The notes beneath the pieces are model-generated. The model made no database searches, was not told the origin of the DNA, and saw only the letters and a list, made by a program, of their open reading frames with translations. A stretch of DNA of 64,000 nt. It comes from Aptenodytes patagonicus. Taxonomy: Eukaryota; Chordata; Aves; Sphenisciformes; Spheniscidae. Every line of letters starts with the position of its first letter. Position 1 is the first letter of the stretch. The stretch spans positions 17,549,464 through 17,613,463 of the forward strand of contig NC_134958.1 in the NCBI RefSeq assembly GCF_965638725.1, in the 5' to 3' direction. The position numbers were made by a program, and so were the translations under genes. This document shows positions 1 to 12,269 of the stretch, piece by piece.

Positions 1-2552
1 GATATTCATGTTACACTGGCAGTCAATGACACTTTCGTACACCAAAAATGCATTATATTTTTCCATAATTATAAGAAAAGACGACATAAGTGATGCACAC
101 CACAAAAGTGCCATTACACCTTTTACTTTAAATAAGAACCATCCCGATAAAGGAAAATTGCTGCCCATTGCTGGTTCCAAATCATAAAACTGACTAGGTT
201 TATTGTAGATTTTTTTACTTTCCTGTGAGAACTGCGTACAGGATAACGCCATGAGCAATCTAAGGAAACAGATGTATCAAGAGCTTATTAAGATAAAGCA
301 AATCCTATTTTCTACTATTTTTCATTATGACTGACAAGCAGGATATTCTGTTTCTGCATTCTTGATTTTAATTGATCTGTACTGAATTAAAGAAAAAAAA
401 AATCATGTATATGTTAGAGACAGGACATTATATCAACAGAACAATGATCAGAATCCACTATTTTGAACTATATACCAACACGTCATTTTTAATTCTACTG
501 ATCTGTTGTTTAAATTGCTATGTTCTGGAATATTGGAACACGTATTTTGAAGTTCTCAAAAACCAATTCTGTGGTTGAAGTCTGTTCTTGAGAAATTTAT
601 GATGTGGAAGAAATACCGTTTAAGATAGACTAGAAGGCTGCCATAAATAAAGATCCCACAAATCTAAATAAAGCTAGAAGACAGAACCCCCCTATTCATT
701 ATTAAATAAGCAAACAACAACAAAACCCCCAGACTTCAAAACAAGACACTAGTACACTAAGCTGGTATGTCTCAAACTCAGTATTTCCTCCCTTCTTAAT
801 TTCTTCCCTTATGCCTTCAAAAATAACTAGTCATATGTATGGCAGACTGGTGCTTTAAATTTTTAATTCCTCAAAGACAGGAAAAAAAGAATGTTAATAT
901 GAAAACTTGCACATCTTTAAACTGGAAAGGAACAGAAAGATAATCTATTAATGGAAGAGAAATTCATAGTCTTTATTTTGTCTTTCCATGGAAATACATT
1001 AAACCTACAAAAAAAAAAGCAGAAAACAATTCATTCAATTTCTTAACATTTGTGCCCTTCACATGTACATTTATGATTAAAACTTTCTGAAAAACAAAAG
1101 CACTTATGCTCCAGAGATTTAATATTTAACTCCTGATACAAGATAATTTGTTACATTCTCTGGACCAAAGTAGGCCTATTATTATGAAGCTCATCTAGCA
1201 ACAGCCAGTTGGGCACTATGCCCAAAACTCCTAATAAAGTTCTAATTAATATAAAGGGAGTTGTACAGACACTTAAAGGAAAAAAAAAAATTAAAAAGAA
1301 AAAAATCATATCTACTTCACAATTATTTTTAAGAGTTCTGCATGACCTATGTTTCATTTCCATTAGTGATTCCTCCACCTGTTCTATAAAAGTGTGCTGA
1401 CTGACACAGCTGCATGTCTAGTCTGCAAGTATTTTTATCAAAAACACAAAAAAAACCCCAAAGGTGCAACAGCAGTAAGAAAAGGATTATAACTACACAA
1501 ACACTTAGCCATCTCCAAACATAGTCACTCTAAGACTCCAAGGGCAACGTCATTATCTGTTCCTATACTGCCTCTGCCACTATACAACATGCATGCTATT
1601 GAACTAAAGAAGCCACAAACTTACCCATAAAACAGTAACTCATTATAGTGCTAGCTTGTCTTTTTCTTTTCCCTTTTTTTTTTTAATAAGAAAAAAGCAT
1701 TCCCATTCCCCACTGTCAAGCAATTCGATAATAAAGAACACACACACACAGAGAAATCAGTAAGACGTCAAAACTGTCAGAACAGGAATCCAGAAAATTT
1801 ACACATTAGTCTTATATAGTCACAATAACCATATGTTGTTTTAAACAGCTCAATTAAGGAACATTTTGTTATCACGTGTTTTAATTTTATTTTACAAAAG
1901 AATACTATATCCAGCTTGCCCTTAATACTCCATGCTGCTTCTGACATACTCATTAAACAAGAATTTTACTCTTATATGTACTACAGCTAAAACTTTATGC
2001 ACCACTTGAAACAGAAATGACTGCTTAGTCTCAAATTGGGAAAACTGAATAGACATTAAGTGACTTAAGTCCATTCAGAAGCATGAATCAATCAAAAGCT
2101 TGGACACATTCTGCTTTTTCCTGTACAAATTTAAGTCTTCTACAGATATGCATGAGATCTTGTTTTGCAAGATCACCAATAGTAGAAACAACACAACAAT
2201 CAAATGGGACCTTAAATTCTTCTATGACTTCTAAGACTGTGTTACTTTAACTACGCCACAACTACTTATGCTAGATTACTCTTCTGTAGGTGTGAGTGCT
2301 ATTATACTCGGTTAACTCAGCATTTTAATCACTGTAACTTTCCAAAAGTACAATGCTGAAAGCACAAGAGACTTGATCCCAAGATTCAAAATAACGTCAT
2401 ACTACCTTTTATTAATTTACTGATTTCTGTCACCTCAAGAGTTGCAAAATTTGCTACCAGTTCCCTTTCAAAAAGAAATAGTTTGGTAAAAGACACAGGA
2501 AATGCATGATGTCTACACAAGAAATGTAAATAATCAAGTTATTGTACTGTAC
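1..2552 (-). other. LRRC49: LRRC49 intron 7 (part), no exon seen
   Basis: This AT-rich stretch lies on the 3' side of the last LRRC49 exon visible here. I searched the minus strand for the next expected leucine-rich repeat exon (the family continues with a stretch like ITKIEN...LRVLNLARN) and did not find it, so that exon should lie left of the window. The stretch holds simple A/T runs and a short CA tract near 1739-1750. Small open frames here, such as 372-578, show no coding character. Confidence 0.7.
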
Positions 2553-5500
2553 CTGATTTCCATGAAGATCTAGAACATCAAGATTTTTTAGGTTCTCCAA
2601 ATTTGAGATCTTCTTTATTCTGAAAGATTTCAAATATGACAAATTATTTTTCATATTAGATAAAAAGTATCTTTCATTTTCCAGCTAATACAAAACTTAG
2701 CCATTTGTTCCTGCCTACCAAGAGTAACAGAAGAATAACAACGTTCTGAACCATGTAAAAAAAAAAAAAAGAATAAATGAATGAGTATGCCTTAGACTAT
2801 CACCTTCTTTTCTGACTGTCAATAATGCAATAGTGGCAGTATGTACGTGGCTCTTCTTAGAAGAAAAGGGAAGGAATACTTGCACCACTAGAAAACAAAG
2901 TCAACAACCAACCTATCCAGATATCTAAATAATAAAAAAACATTTTTACTGGCAAACAGCTAATTCCAAAACAGTTTAAAGAAAGACTACAGTGACACAG
3001 GCTTTTGAGAGTTTGTTAGAAGAACACAGAATAAAGAAAAACCTGAAAGCCATTGGCCCTTTCTAGACAATATAGACCTCTAGATTTGGCAGTATTTCTT
3101 CTCCCCCTGTACAACTTCAGTCTTATAACTTTTCTGTCCTGTCCTATTTTCTCAGATTCCAAACCTAGGTTATTATATACTCAACAGCATCATCTACTGG
3201 CTGATGATATTAAACATCACGTGTATTATGCATTTGCTTCGAGAATAATCAAAGATCACATACAGATCAAGCTGAAAACAAGTTGCTAGCAACTGTGTCT
3301 GACTTGTAATAATTTATGTCTTGTCCTAACTACCTCCAAACCATATTTCTACATAAACAAACTATACAGCACTCAATGTAGTTACTATTTGAAAATAATT
3401 CCTTAAAGCACCTTAAAATTATTGTTCCCAGGCCCCAATATTTTTCTATAAACAATATTAATTTCTACAAGTGAAATTTTTATATTAAAAGTTATAAGGT
3501 CGAGTAACATACTGCACTGTTGAAAGTGGTCAGTTTTGAATACAGGCTGAATTAGGGGATACATTCTTTGTAATCTGCACATAACTGAAGTATGTTTACC
3601 AGTTCTTCCTTTACTGAATATAAAGAAAATAAGAAAACCGAACAAAATCAGAGCACAACCCTTAGATATGTGAGCAATTCCACAGATACTTCTATTAAAT
3701 TATTAGAATTAAAGGCTAAAGCATTTGAACTCTATTTTTAGAAAGTAATACAACTAGCAAGTTGTATCTGCCAATAGAATAGAATCTATAAATAAGCAAC
3801 AAAATCCATGATTCATCTGTCTGACTTTTTTCCCAGCTAAATACATCAGGCAGAAATACTTTTTATAGGTTATAAAGAATCAATTAATACTTCACATCAT
3901 GTGAAAAAGAGATTCCACCTGTCACACAAATCTAAGAACACATATTTAATAGCCGATCAGAACAGAAGATTAGATGGAAACACGTAAAATACTTCAGAAC
4001 TGTTGCTAAAATTTACGTAAGAAAGGAAGTTTCTGAAGAACATTACGAGCAAAAACTGTGCTTCCTCAGTGGGATCCCTAACACTTAACTGTTAGGGACC
4101 AGCTCCCTGGTCTCACAGCCAACATCACAATCTGAAAACTTCGTAACAGAAACAATGATAGATCACAGTTGTTACACCACAAAGAAGTAAGGCGCTTTAA
4201 GTTAGTTTCATTATTTTTACCTGTTCTTTCCCAACAAAAGGACTCTTAGGGATCTCAGAGTTGAAAGCCCACTTATTTCCTCTATCTGATTATCATATAA
4301 ATCTAAGAAAACAAGATGCTGCAGATTAGAAATATTTTGGATCCGGGTTATAAAGTTATGTTGGAAATTCAAAAGGCGAAGATGATCTTCCCCATCAATA
4401 ATTGGGCACACTGTCAGTTTTTGCCTGGAAGGAAAAAGAAACAAAACAAAAACCACATGTAAGTAACAAATTGGTAATCCACTTTCTACTCACCTACTCT
4501 GACTGAACCGAGGAAAGTATATTCTCTTGATTAAGGTAATATTAAGGTAATTAGGTTTGCTAATTAAACTCTGTAAATAAGGCAGCAACTCCTTACTATA
4601 AAAAAAATTAGCATGAAAATATAGCAGAAGCGCTTCCAAAATTCTCTGAATTCCAGAGAGATTTGCTTGTTACATGGAAACTACATGGAAGTTTCGTGTT
4701 GTGACCACATTAAAATTTCAACAGACACAGCCTGCCAATTTTTAAATTTTTTCATCAGATACCACATAAGCAGCCTGTTTAGATCAGAATTCAAAGTATT
4801 CTATGTCTATGCAATTTTTCTTTGATTTATAGAACTTTACATTTGAAATATAAATACATGAAATAATAAGTGTTAATGTGGAAAGTAAAAGCTATAGGAA
4901 ATGATGCTGAAAATAGTTATTCTTATTTCAGGATTATTCCAAAAGGAGTCCTACTGACCTGACAAAACTTTTTGGACTACATCAACCTTATGCACCCCCC
5001 TACCGGGGGGGGGGGAGGGGGGGAAGAGAAAATTACAATTAAATGTCTTTCAGATAAAACTCTTTTTTGTGTCCTGGTCAAGAAAAAAAAAAAAAAAGAC
5101 CATTCAATAGTCAACGCATCAGATTAGAACTAATGGAGACATAGTCTTTTTCTGTAGATTACTTGCATGACTTTGCATTCGACTCTTAAGCTAGCTCCTT
5201 AGTTTACTATGAAAAGCCCTAACTGCCTTAGATGACTGCTGTACGGATATATTCATCACAAGGACACTTATACAGAATTTCTCTATGGGACACAGTTGTT
5301 CTCTCAAACACACACACAAAAACCAACAAAACCAAACCCACCACTCATACCACTGACCACAGGCATTACTGGGATGCGCATCACTTTAGACCATCAGACA
5401 CAAGAGTCGCAAGCTATGGTGTGTGTACTCCATAACCTTCTCACCTTTCCAGGGTAAGTCTATCAGAGTTCAGTATTTTTTCTTCAGCAGTACGTTGCAA

Positions 5501-8500
5501 TACAGGAAATGTTATTGATGAACTGCTCCCAAAATGTGTGTTATCTATCAGAAAATCATACAGAGAATATATGTTTGTAAAATCATTTCATTAACTACAG
5601 ATACTAAAAGTAGAATTTTCTTTCTTATTAAAAGTAGAGTTACGCAGTACATGAAAGTGCATTTTGCCTCCATTCAGTACTTAGATTTATCGGTTTTCTT
5701 TCCTTGCAGTTGTAAACAAAAAAAGTATCTCTCTACATCCTCTTTCCAAAGTATATCTGTTTGTTTCATTTCTGAGAGAATTTTAACAAAAATTTGTTGT
5801 AAGCAGATATTTTGTAGATGCTTTTGTTTTGATTAGATTTACCCAATGATGTTTTAAGGTAAGGTTGTATAATTGTTTCACAATTTCAGTATCTGAACTT
5901 AAAGAAGATATAATCTAATTTAAGATTAATTTAAAGACACAGATCAGGTAGATGTTGATAGAACTAGAAACTAAAGCACCAAAACATTGAAACAGCCCCA
6001 ACTGAGCCACAAACAAATGCAAAGTCTTTTAAAGGTAAATGCATGCAACACCTAGTAATCATTGGTATTATATTTCACTCCATTATCAAGAAAGAAACAG
6101 GCAGCCCTTTAAAATGTATTTACAAAGCTATCCATCTTTACCCGTTTTGTTAATATAAGGGGGAAGAGGGAGGATGACTAAAAATACCTGCAAAATACAT
6201 CAACAAATGTGTTCTGAGAGCTTTGGCTTATTTGGAAAATGATCCACTGAAAAATATTGGTCAAAAACAGATCATAGACTCATAGAATCATTTAGGTTGG
6301 AAAAGACCTTTAAGATCATCGAGTCCAACCACAAAATCATCGTGCATGCATACTACTACATGAATATAGGCTCAACTTTTACGTGTTTGCCCCTTATTTT
6401 TTTCTTCCTTCAAATAAGTCAAATATGTTAACAGGAAAAACATTAATTCTTCAATAAACAAAGATTAATTGCTTTACTGCTATAGAGAGTGAGTTCATTG
6501 TTGTCTAAAATATGGCATTAGAAGATACCTATGTAAGTAAAATAATTTGTTGTTCAATTTAGAATCTTTTCAGTGCTACTCTCTTAACATTTCATCACTA
6601 GCTACTCTAACAAACCAGTATAACAACCAACATTCTATATGTATCCTTCAAAGTGGAAAAAAAACTGTGAAGGAAAAAAAAAAATCATTGAGACCAAAAA
6701 TAATCAATTAACATTGTTGCAAAAACTTAGATTAGTTGTGTCTCGGGTTTTTAAGCCAATAAACATAAGACCAGTCTGAAACATGACACGATGGCAGTAC
6801 AGTGACTTTTTTCTTCTAATGTCAACCTCCTAAAGACATGTGAAAGATCCTTATTACTGCCCTTTTGTTGAAGAAAGGTATATAAACCCCCTATATTTAA
6901 ATGCCTATTATATTTTGGAAAAAATATTTCTAGTGGTTTCCTGACCATGATCTATTAACCTCTCTTAATACCCGATGGGAACACTAGGCAACACTTGCTA
7001 TTCAATCATACATTCTGACAGCCAGAAGCAGCACGTCTTACAGGTCATAACTTTTCAATAAGAAACCCAGTTAAAAAAAAAAAAAAAGAAAAAAGAAAAA
7101 AGATGACAACTAACGAGAAGTTTTCACTGTTACCTGAAGCATACGAACTGATACTGTAGCTGCTTTGTCGGGATCTGGATTTTGTAGGTGTGTGAATAGA
7201 AGACTCACCAAATCCTGACAAAGAACCTGTATTCTGCTTGAACTCCAAACCAGAAAGTTCTGTCAGACTGGATGGTACTGGAAGATACATCTGCTTATTA
7301 CGTACCAAAGGACTTAATACTCTTTGGTCTCCTGTGGGGGGAACAAAACCAATCTGCAGACTTAAATTTACTCCATAATAAGTTGCATAATATCCCTAAA
7401 AATCAACCCATTCTGAACAGCTGTTGGACTTTATTTTTTACCAGAATGAATAAAAAATTGCCATAATAATTAAACTGATCTCCTATCCTAACCAATCACT
7501 GTTTTTATATGACAGACAAGCAGCAGCAGTGTGGCAAGAAGTGTTGTGTTTCAAGGCTCTTCCAGGCTTCACCACAGTTAGCAGTGATATTAGCAAACAT
7601 CTTGCTTTTCAAAGCCAAAAGCACACAAGCACAATAGGAAAACTATCTCTTCTTATCAAGGTTCTGAATTAGAAACTAATTTTTTGTAAACACATTAAAA
7701 TGTTAACATCCAATAAAATGTTACAGTAGAGAATTGTGGCTTCTGAGGGAACGTTTAGTAGGGCACTTGATAGATTGCGGCTTTGTATGTAGAAGAAAGG
7801 ATGCTCTTCCACGGACAGAATGAGAGGCAAAAAATGATCAAAAGAGCCATCTGCACCAGGCAGTAGAAGGATAGCAGTTTCAGGACATGATGCAGCAGTA
7901 ATTATACTGAATTACTGTAGCCAATTAGGAAAAGCTGTCACTCTTATGTATTCTAATCATAATACAGTTTTTCTTTACTGTTCAGTTAATAAAAAGAAAT
8001 ACAAGAGACAAACAAACCAAACCCTATTGAATATCACCTTGCCTTCCTGAATAGTTTTTTTCCAGATCATGCTGCAGAAGTCTATTGTGGAAAGATGACT
8101 GTTCTTTATTTATCCTGAATTCAAACTGTAACACAATATTTAAGACAAGTGTTAAAGTTTTCAAATGCAAATAACGTCTTTACATAGACAAACACAACCT
8201 TAGTAACAAGTACAGATCTCAGGAAACTGCAAATGCTCTAAAAAAATTAAATAATTGCTCCAATAAAAAGAGTATTCATTCTATTAAGATACTACAACTG
8301 AAAAGTTTCACTGTTGGAAACCAAAATGAAAATATGGAAGTTATCAACACATTCATCTGCAGTTGACTAAATAAAGAAAAAAAAAACCCCACCCTATAAG
8401 GAGTACCGCAATTACAGGAGGAAGAGAGGTACAGATGGAAGCATAAGAAATCATATATATATATATATGATTTATTTATATATATATAAAGTTTATGGCA

Positions 8501-9710
8501 AGCTATAGTACATCCCTATGTTTTTATTTCATGTATCTTTAATAGGATGAAATAAACTACCAAAAGACTATCAGATACATCAGATATTATATTAAAAGTC
8601 AACATATTACTACTGAAAAGGCAATTCCTATCTGAAAGCATACAAATTTGGCTGTACCATACAACTGCATTAATTAATACAACTATTAAAGAAAAGGTAA
8701 TAATTACCGGTTTGCTTTTATCTGTTATTGATGAGGTCTGGATAACCAGCTGAAGACCACAGTTACTAACCTGCAAGTTGGAAGAAAAAGAAATAGAGTA
8801 TTACATTTTTCAAAAATGCATATCAATACAAAAAGTTGAACATAACTTTTTTTTTTTAAACAATAAAGGTATTTTCAACAGCAAAATCTGCCAAGAAAGG
8901 AACTATTTTGCAAAACTATTATGAAGAATACATCACTAACATTAAATAATTTTTAGTTTTAGAAAACCCCACTGTTTTTAGTTTTAAAAATACACTGAAA
9001 GTGTGACTTTCACGGGGATGTTATGCTCATTATGAAGAAAAAAGTGTTTACATTTAAATATGAGAATTTATTTTTTTTAAAGGCAAAATGTACCGGTCTT
9101 TTAATTGGATTTAGATGACAAAACATAGCACCTACCTGCTAAATAATCAAAAAGTTTAACAGAAATATTTAACCAAACGGCTTATATATCCACTTCCCAG
9201 CAAATAACAGGAGGCATGCAAATAACAGGAGGCACACAAATAACGTAAGGGAAGCTTCCTCACGCCAGTCACGGCACAGAGAAGACCGAGCTGCCCTCAC
9301 CCGCATTTGCCTGGCTGCCGCTCCCCTCGAAGCGGCAGGGGCTGCCATCAGGGGACTCCGCCAGCTGCGGAGCACCTACCCACGCAAGGCCCGCACGCTG
9401 CCGCGCCCTCAGCCCCGGCACGGCCGGTCACACACAGCCTCACAGAACCGCGGCGGGGCCGCGTCCTCAAGAGGCGCCGCCGCCACCCCACTCCCGCCCT
9501 GCTGAGGAGCGGCGGGGCTCAGCGGGGCGCCGCGGCCCGGGAACGGCACGGCGCGCGGCCGCGTAGCGGAGATATACCACCGGTCCTGTCTGCGCACCCC
9601 ACAAGCGACAGCAGAGGAGAAGAGGCGGCTGTCACCCCCCCAACGGCAGCACCTACCGGGCCGGGCGCGGCCCGAGGGCCCCTGCCGGGCCGGCACTTGC
9701 TGGGCACCAT
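2553..9710 (-). CDS. LRRC49: LRRC49 5' part (leucine-rich repeat protein 49, tubulin polyglutamylase complex), partial
   Basis: Seven coding exons on the minus strand, all with GT-AG borders and compatible phases: 9657-9710 (start ATG 9710-9708, MVPSKCRPG), 8708-8770 (VSNCGLQLVIQTSS), 8038-8125 (ends ...NYSGRQ), 7134-7331, 5445-5544 (FPVLQRTAEEKIL), 4221-4424 and 2553-2619. Together they give 774 nt, 258 codons, of a protein of roughly 690 residues; the remainder is outside the window. Exon 6 and exon 7 encode SDS22-like leucine-rich repeats from about residue 180 on (LRLLNFQHN, LVFLDLYDNQIEEI, LRVLLLGKNR, LDVLDLHGNQ). Close agreement with the human protein as recalled supports the name. LRRC49 is a known subunit of the TTLL1-containing tubulin polyglutamylase complex, which adds glutamate chains to tubulin in cilia, centrioles and neurons. 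Exon 4 (198 nt, serine-rich) has the same phase at both ends and could be skipped. The gene is divergent from LARP6. Confidence 0.93.
4995..5023. repeat. C6-TACC-G11-A-G7 homopolymer hairpin
   Basis: Inside LRRC49 intron 6, a run of six C is followed after four bases by eleven G, an A and seven G. The C and G runs can pair as a short hairpin, and the G side could stack as a quadruplex. It is probably simple-sequence drift and may also be a spot of sequencing or assembly uncertainty. Confidence 0.6.
6271..6336 (-). mobile_element. CR1 LINE 3' tail fragment
   Basis: The plus strand reads ATCATAGACTCATAGAATCA, then TTTAGGTTGGAAAAGACC and ATCATCGAGTCCAACC. This is the reverse complement of the 3' end of avian CR1 retroposons, including the degenerate ATTCTATG-type terminal repeats. 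Only about 65 bp remain, so this is a heavily 5'-truncated copy, as is usual for CR1. It lies in LRRC49 intron 4. Confidence 0.85.
8452..8489. repeat. AT-rich (TA)n microsatellite with an inverted arm
   Basis: Two (AT)n blocks flank GATTTATTT, making an almost self-complementary AT tract in LRRC49 intron 2. No function is suggested. Confidence 0.6.
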
Positions 9711-10060
9711 GTAAACCTGCTTCTTCAGCGCCTCGCACGGCCTCACACCTCCGCGCCGGCCGCCGCCCCTGTCGGAAATCGCTCCGCTGTTACCGGGGCA
9801 ACCGCCGCTTCCGGCCCGCTCCCGGCAAGCCTCGCCCATGCCCCGCCTGCCGGCTGAGGCAGTGCCGAGTGGCGGGAAGCCGTGAGGTGATGTCGAGCTG
9901 TGCGGCCGTTCTGCTGTTCCCCGGTGCCTGCTCCGGGAGCGATGCTTGGCACCTGCTGCCCGGCGAGGCGGCCTCAGGTAGGGGGCCGAGGGGTAGGGTT
10001 CGTGGAGGCGCGGGAGGGGGCCTCGCAAGTGCGCGGCTGTCCGCCCGTCCGCCCCCCCAG
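9300..10060. promoter_or_regulatory. LRRC49: CpG island promoter of LRRC49
   Basis: A CpG-dense, GC-rich block in otherwise AT-rich DNA, containing LRRC49 coding exon 1 (9657-9710) and the sequence upstream of it. This is typical of a TATA-less broad promoter. In mammals this promoter region is shared with the divergent gene THAP10; I found no THAP-domain frame (C-x2-4-C...C-x2-H) on the plus strand here. The long frames overlapping the block in several phases are a product of the low stop-codon density of GC-rich DNA. Confidence 0.75.
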
Positions 10061-12260
10061 TAGTAAAAAGACACTAATACGATCGTATATTTCTGATTTC
10101 TAAATGCAAGTGACTATGTATGAAAACCCGTGAAAAGGCAAGAAGCTGGATGTACCTTCCAGGTTCCTGTTCTGCCTCAAGAAGCTGCCTCGCCAGCACA
10201 TACTTGTCGCAAAATGTGAAAATCTGACTTGGAGAGCTTGGGTACAGATGTGGTGCACTGAGAGACCTGTCTGTTGCCTGATCAGTACTTCAGTCTTGTG
10301 TCAGCTCTTGCTGCTCCCAGGTCAGTACCTGCTAACCCCAAACAGCTCTTGGTGCCCAGAAGCCCCACAGATGGGTAGTGAATGCTTTCAAACACACACA
10401 TCAAGAACTCACTCAGTGGCTAGAAAAGCAACAGCGTGGCTGTGTGTGGAAGGGCTGTGAATTGCCTCATGGTGTCTTCCCCATCCATAGCCTAGCTTTA
10501 TCTTTGTGTATTGTCGTTTTAGTTACTGTTTGCTGAAAGACTGACAGAAAAATAATGTAATTATGGCTTACTTTGTGAGAAATATAAAATACGGGGGTGT
10601 TTTTTTATGTATGTAGACAATACTCTGCCAACAATGAATGTGCCGTAAGAAATCTGTGAAAGTTTTGCACAGTTGAGGTTCATGGGATTATAATCCTAAC
10701 TGGGTATCAGAAGCTCAGCTGAGATATGGGTTCTCCTCTAAGGGACTTGTCTACATTAATCATTTAGTTTTAAGTTCTCCCACGGTGACAAATACTGCCT
10801 AATCTTTGCTGGTAGTTAAGCATTATAGAACATTGCTATATTAAAAAAAAAAAAAAGAAACATTAGCCTGGTAATTTCAATGGAGATCTAATCAACACAA
10901 CAACCTCAATCTTCATCTACGCTAATTCTCTCAACATTATTAACATATTTGTAGCAGACTAGATGATAATGATAGTAGGACTCTTCAAAGAAATGAGCTA
11001 AACATTGACAAGGCCAAAGGCCAATTCTGTGCAGTGACCACTGGTAAAGAAAAAAAAACAGATCTAGTGTTTTTCTTTATAAAATCAAGTTCGCTTAACC
11101 TCGACAGAAGGAGTCATCAGATAAACTGAAATGTCTCTCTCAAACATCATTTAGGTTCGCTGTAGCACGAAATAGTTCTTTGCTCATACTGGTCCTGACC
11201 TTTTTCCTACCCAGGGAAGCAAACAACTCGCATGAACTCAAACACAAAATCAGACCCACAATCCCTGTATGTATTCTCTCCTAGAAAGTGTATTTTGTGT
11301 TTGTATTTCTGCTCCCACTGAAATCAATAGCAAAGTGGTGCCCTACCCAAGTAATGCCCTATCCAAGACTTATTACAAAATGCTGTTCCATTAGCAGAGA
11401 AGTAGAGATTTGGTTAGTGATGCATGTAAGTGTATTTCATAAACAAAATATTTCATTGCTTAAGGCACGTTAAAAAATAAGCCAAACTCACTGAGGCAGA
11501 GCGGTAGTTCCATTATGTGTTCACGCCAGCAAATCTGACTCATGAGGACTGTCATAGTAATGAGAAGAACTGGCCCCAGAGTGCAGTCTCACTTTTTGCC
11601 AATCCAAATTTTTAAGAAGAAAACATGGAAGCAATACAGTAGAGTACAATTCAGATGAATTGTACAGACAAAAACAAGGATGCCACAAATGAGGTGGTGA
11701 CTTAAAGATCCTACCTCCATTTAGGAGTTTGGGTTCGGATAGTATTGAAAGAAAGATCTTCTGTGACTGAAGAATGAATATTTACATGGTAAAATGAAAT
11801 GCTTTAGATTCTAATCCTGAAAACATGAATGTTAATTTCATCTTAATAGCTGAAACAGTCCACTGAAATATAGTGCAATAGTCTTTTAAGTTCAAAATAA
11901 ATCAATGCATGTTTCAGAAAAGGGGCCTCTGTATTTTAACAAGTTCTTATGGGGGAATGTTTTTATTGTTTAAGTACCATGCAGAATTACAGAGGAGTGC
12001 TCTACAAAAAAATAACATATATCCAATCATGTCCTTGTTCACTCGGTTTTCCTATTTCCAAATCTCATCCTCGGCATTTAAAACCGCACTTACCCCAGCG
12101 TAACCTTTTTGAATTTCTTAGAACGCAACGCCCTAGTCAGGACTCCGCAGCGCAGCCCCAAGGCTGTACAAGGAGATGAGAAGCTAGGACGTTGCTCTTT
12201 GGTGAGGAGCCAGTTGTTTTCTGTTGAAATAAAAGCAGTCCCAATTCAATCGTCAATGAG
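10061..12260. other. intergenic, LRRC49-LARP6 divergent interval
   Basis: Between the two divergent CpG islands I see no exon, repeat family or RNA gene that I can support. There is a poly-A stretch near 10842-10857. Small frames such as 10248-10460 and 11288-11473 have no recognisable content. Enhancers could be present but cannot be read from sequence alone. Confidence 0.5.
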
Positions 12261-12269
12261 AAAGAAACT

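Noticed and set aside
1151-1378. Possible next LRRC49 leucine-rich repeat exon (minus frame with NWLLLDELHNN)
   Set aside because: It lacks the LxxLxLxxN spacing and does not match the expected following exon of the family; no suitable splice borders.
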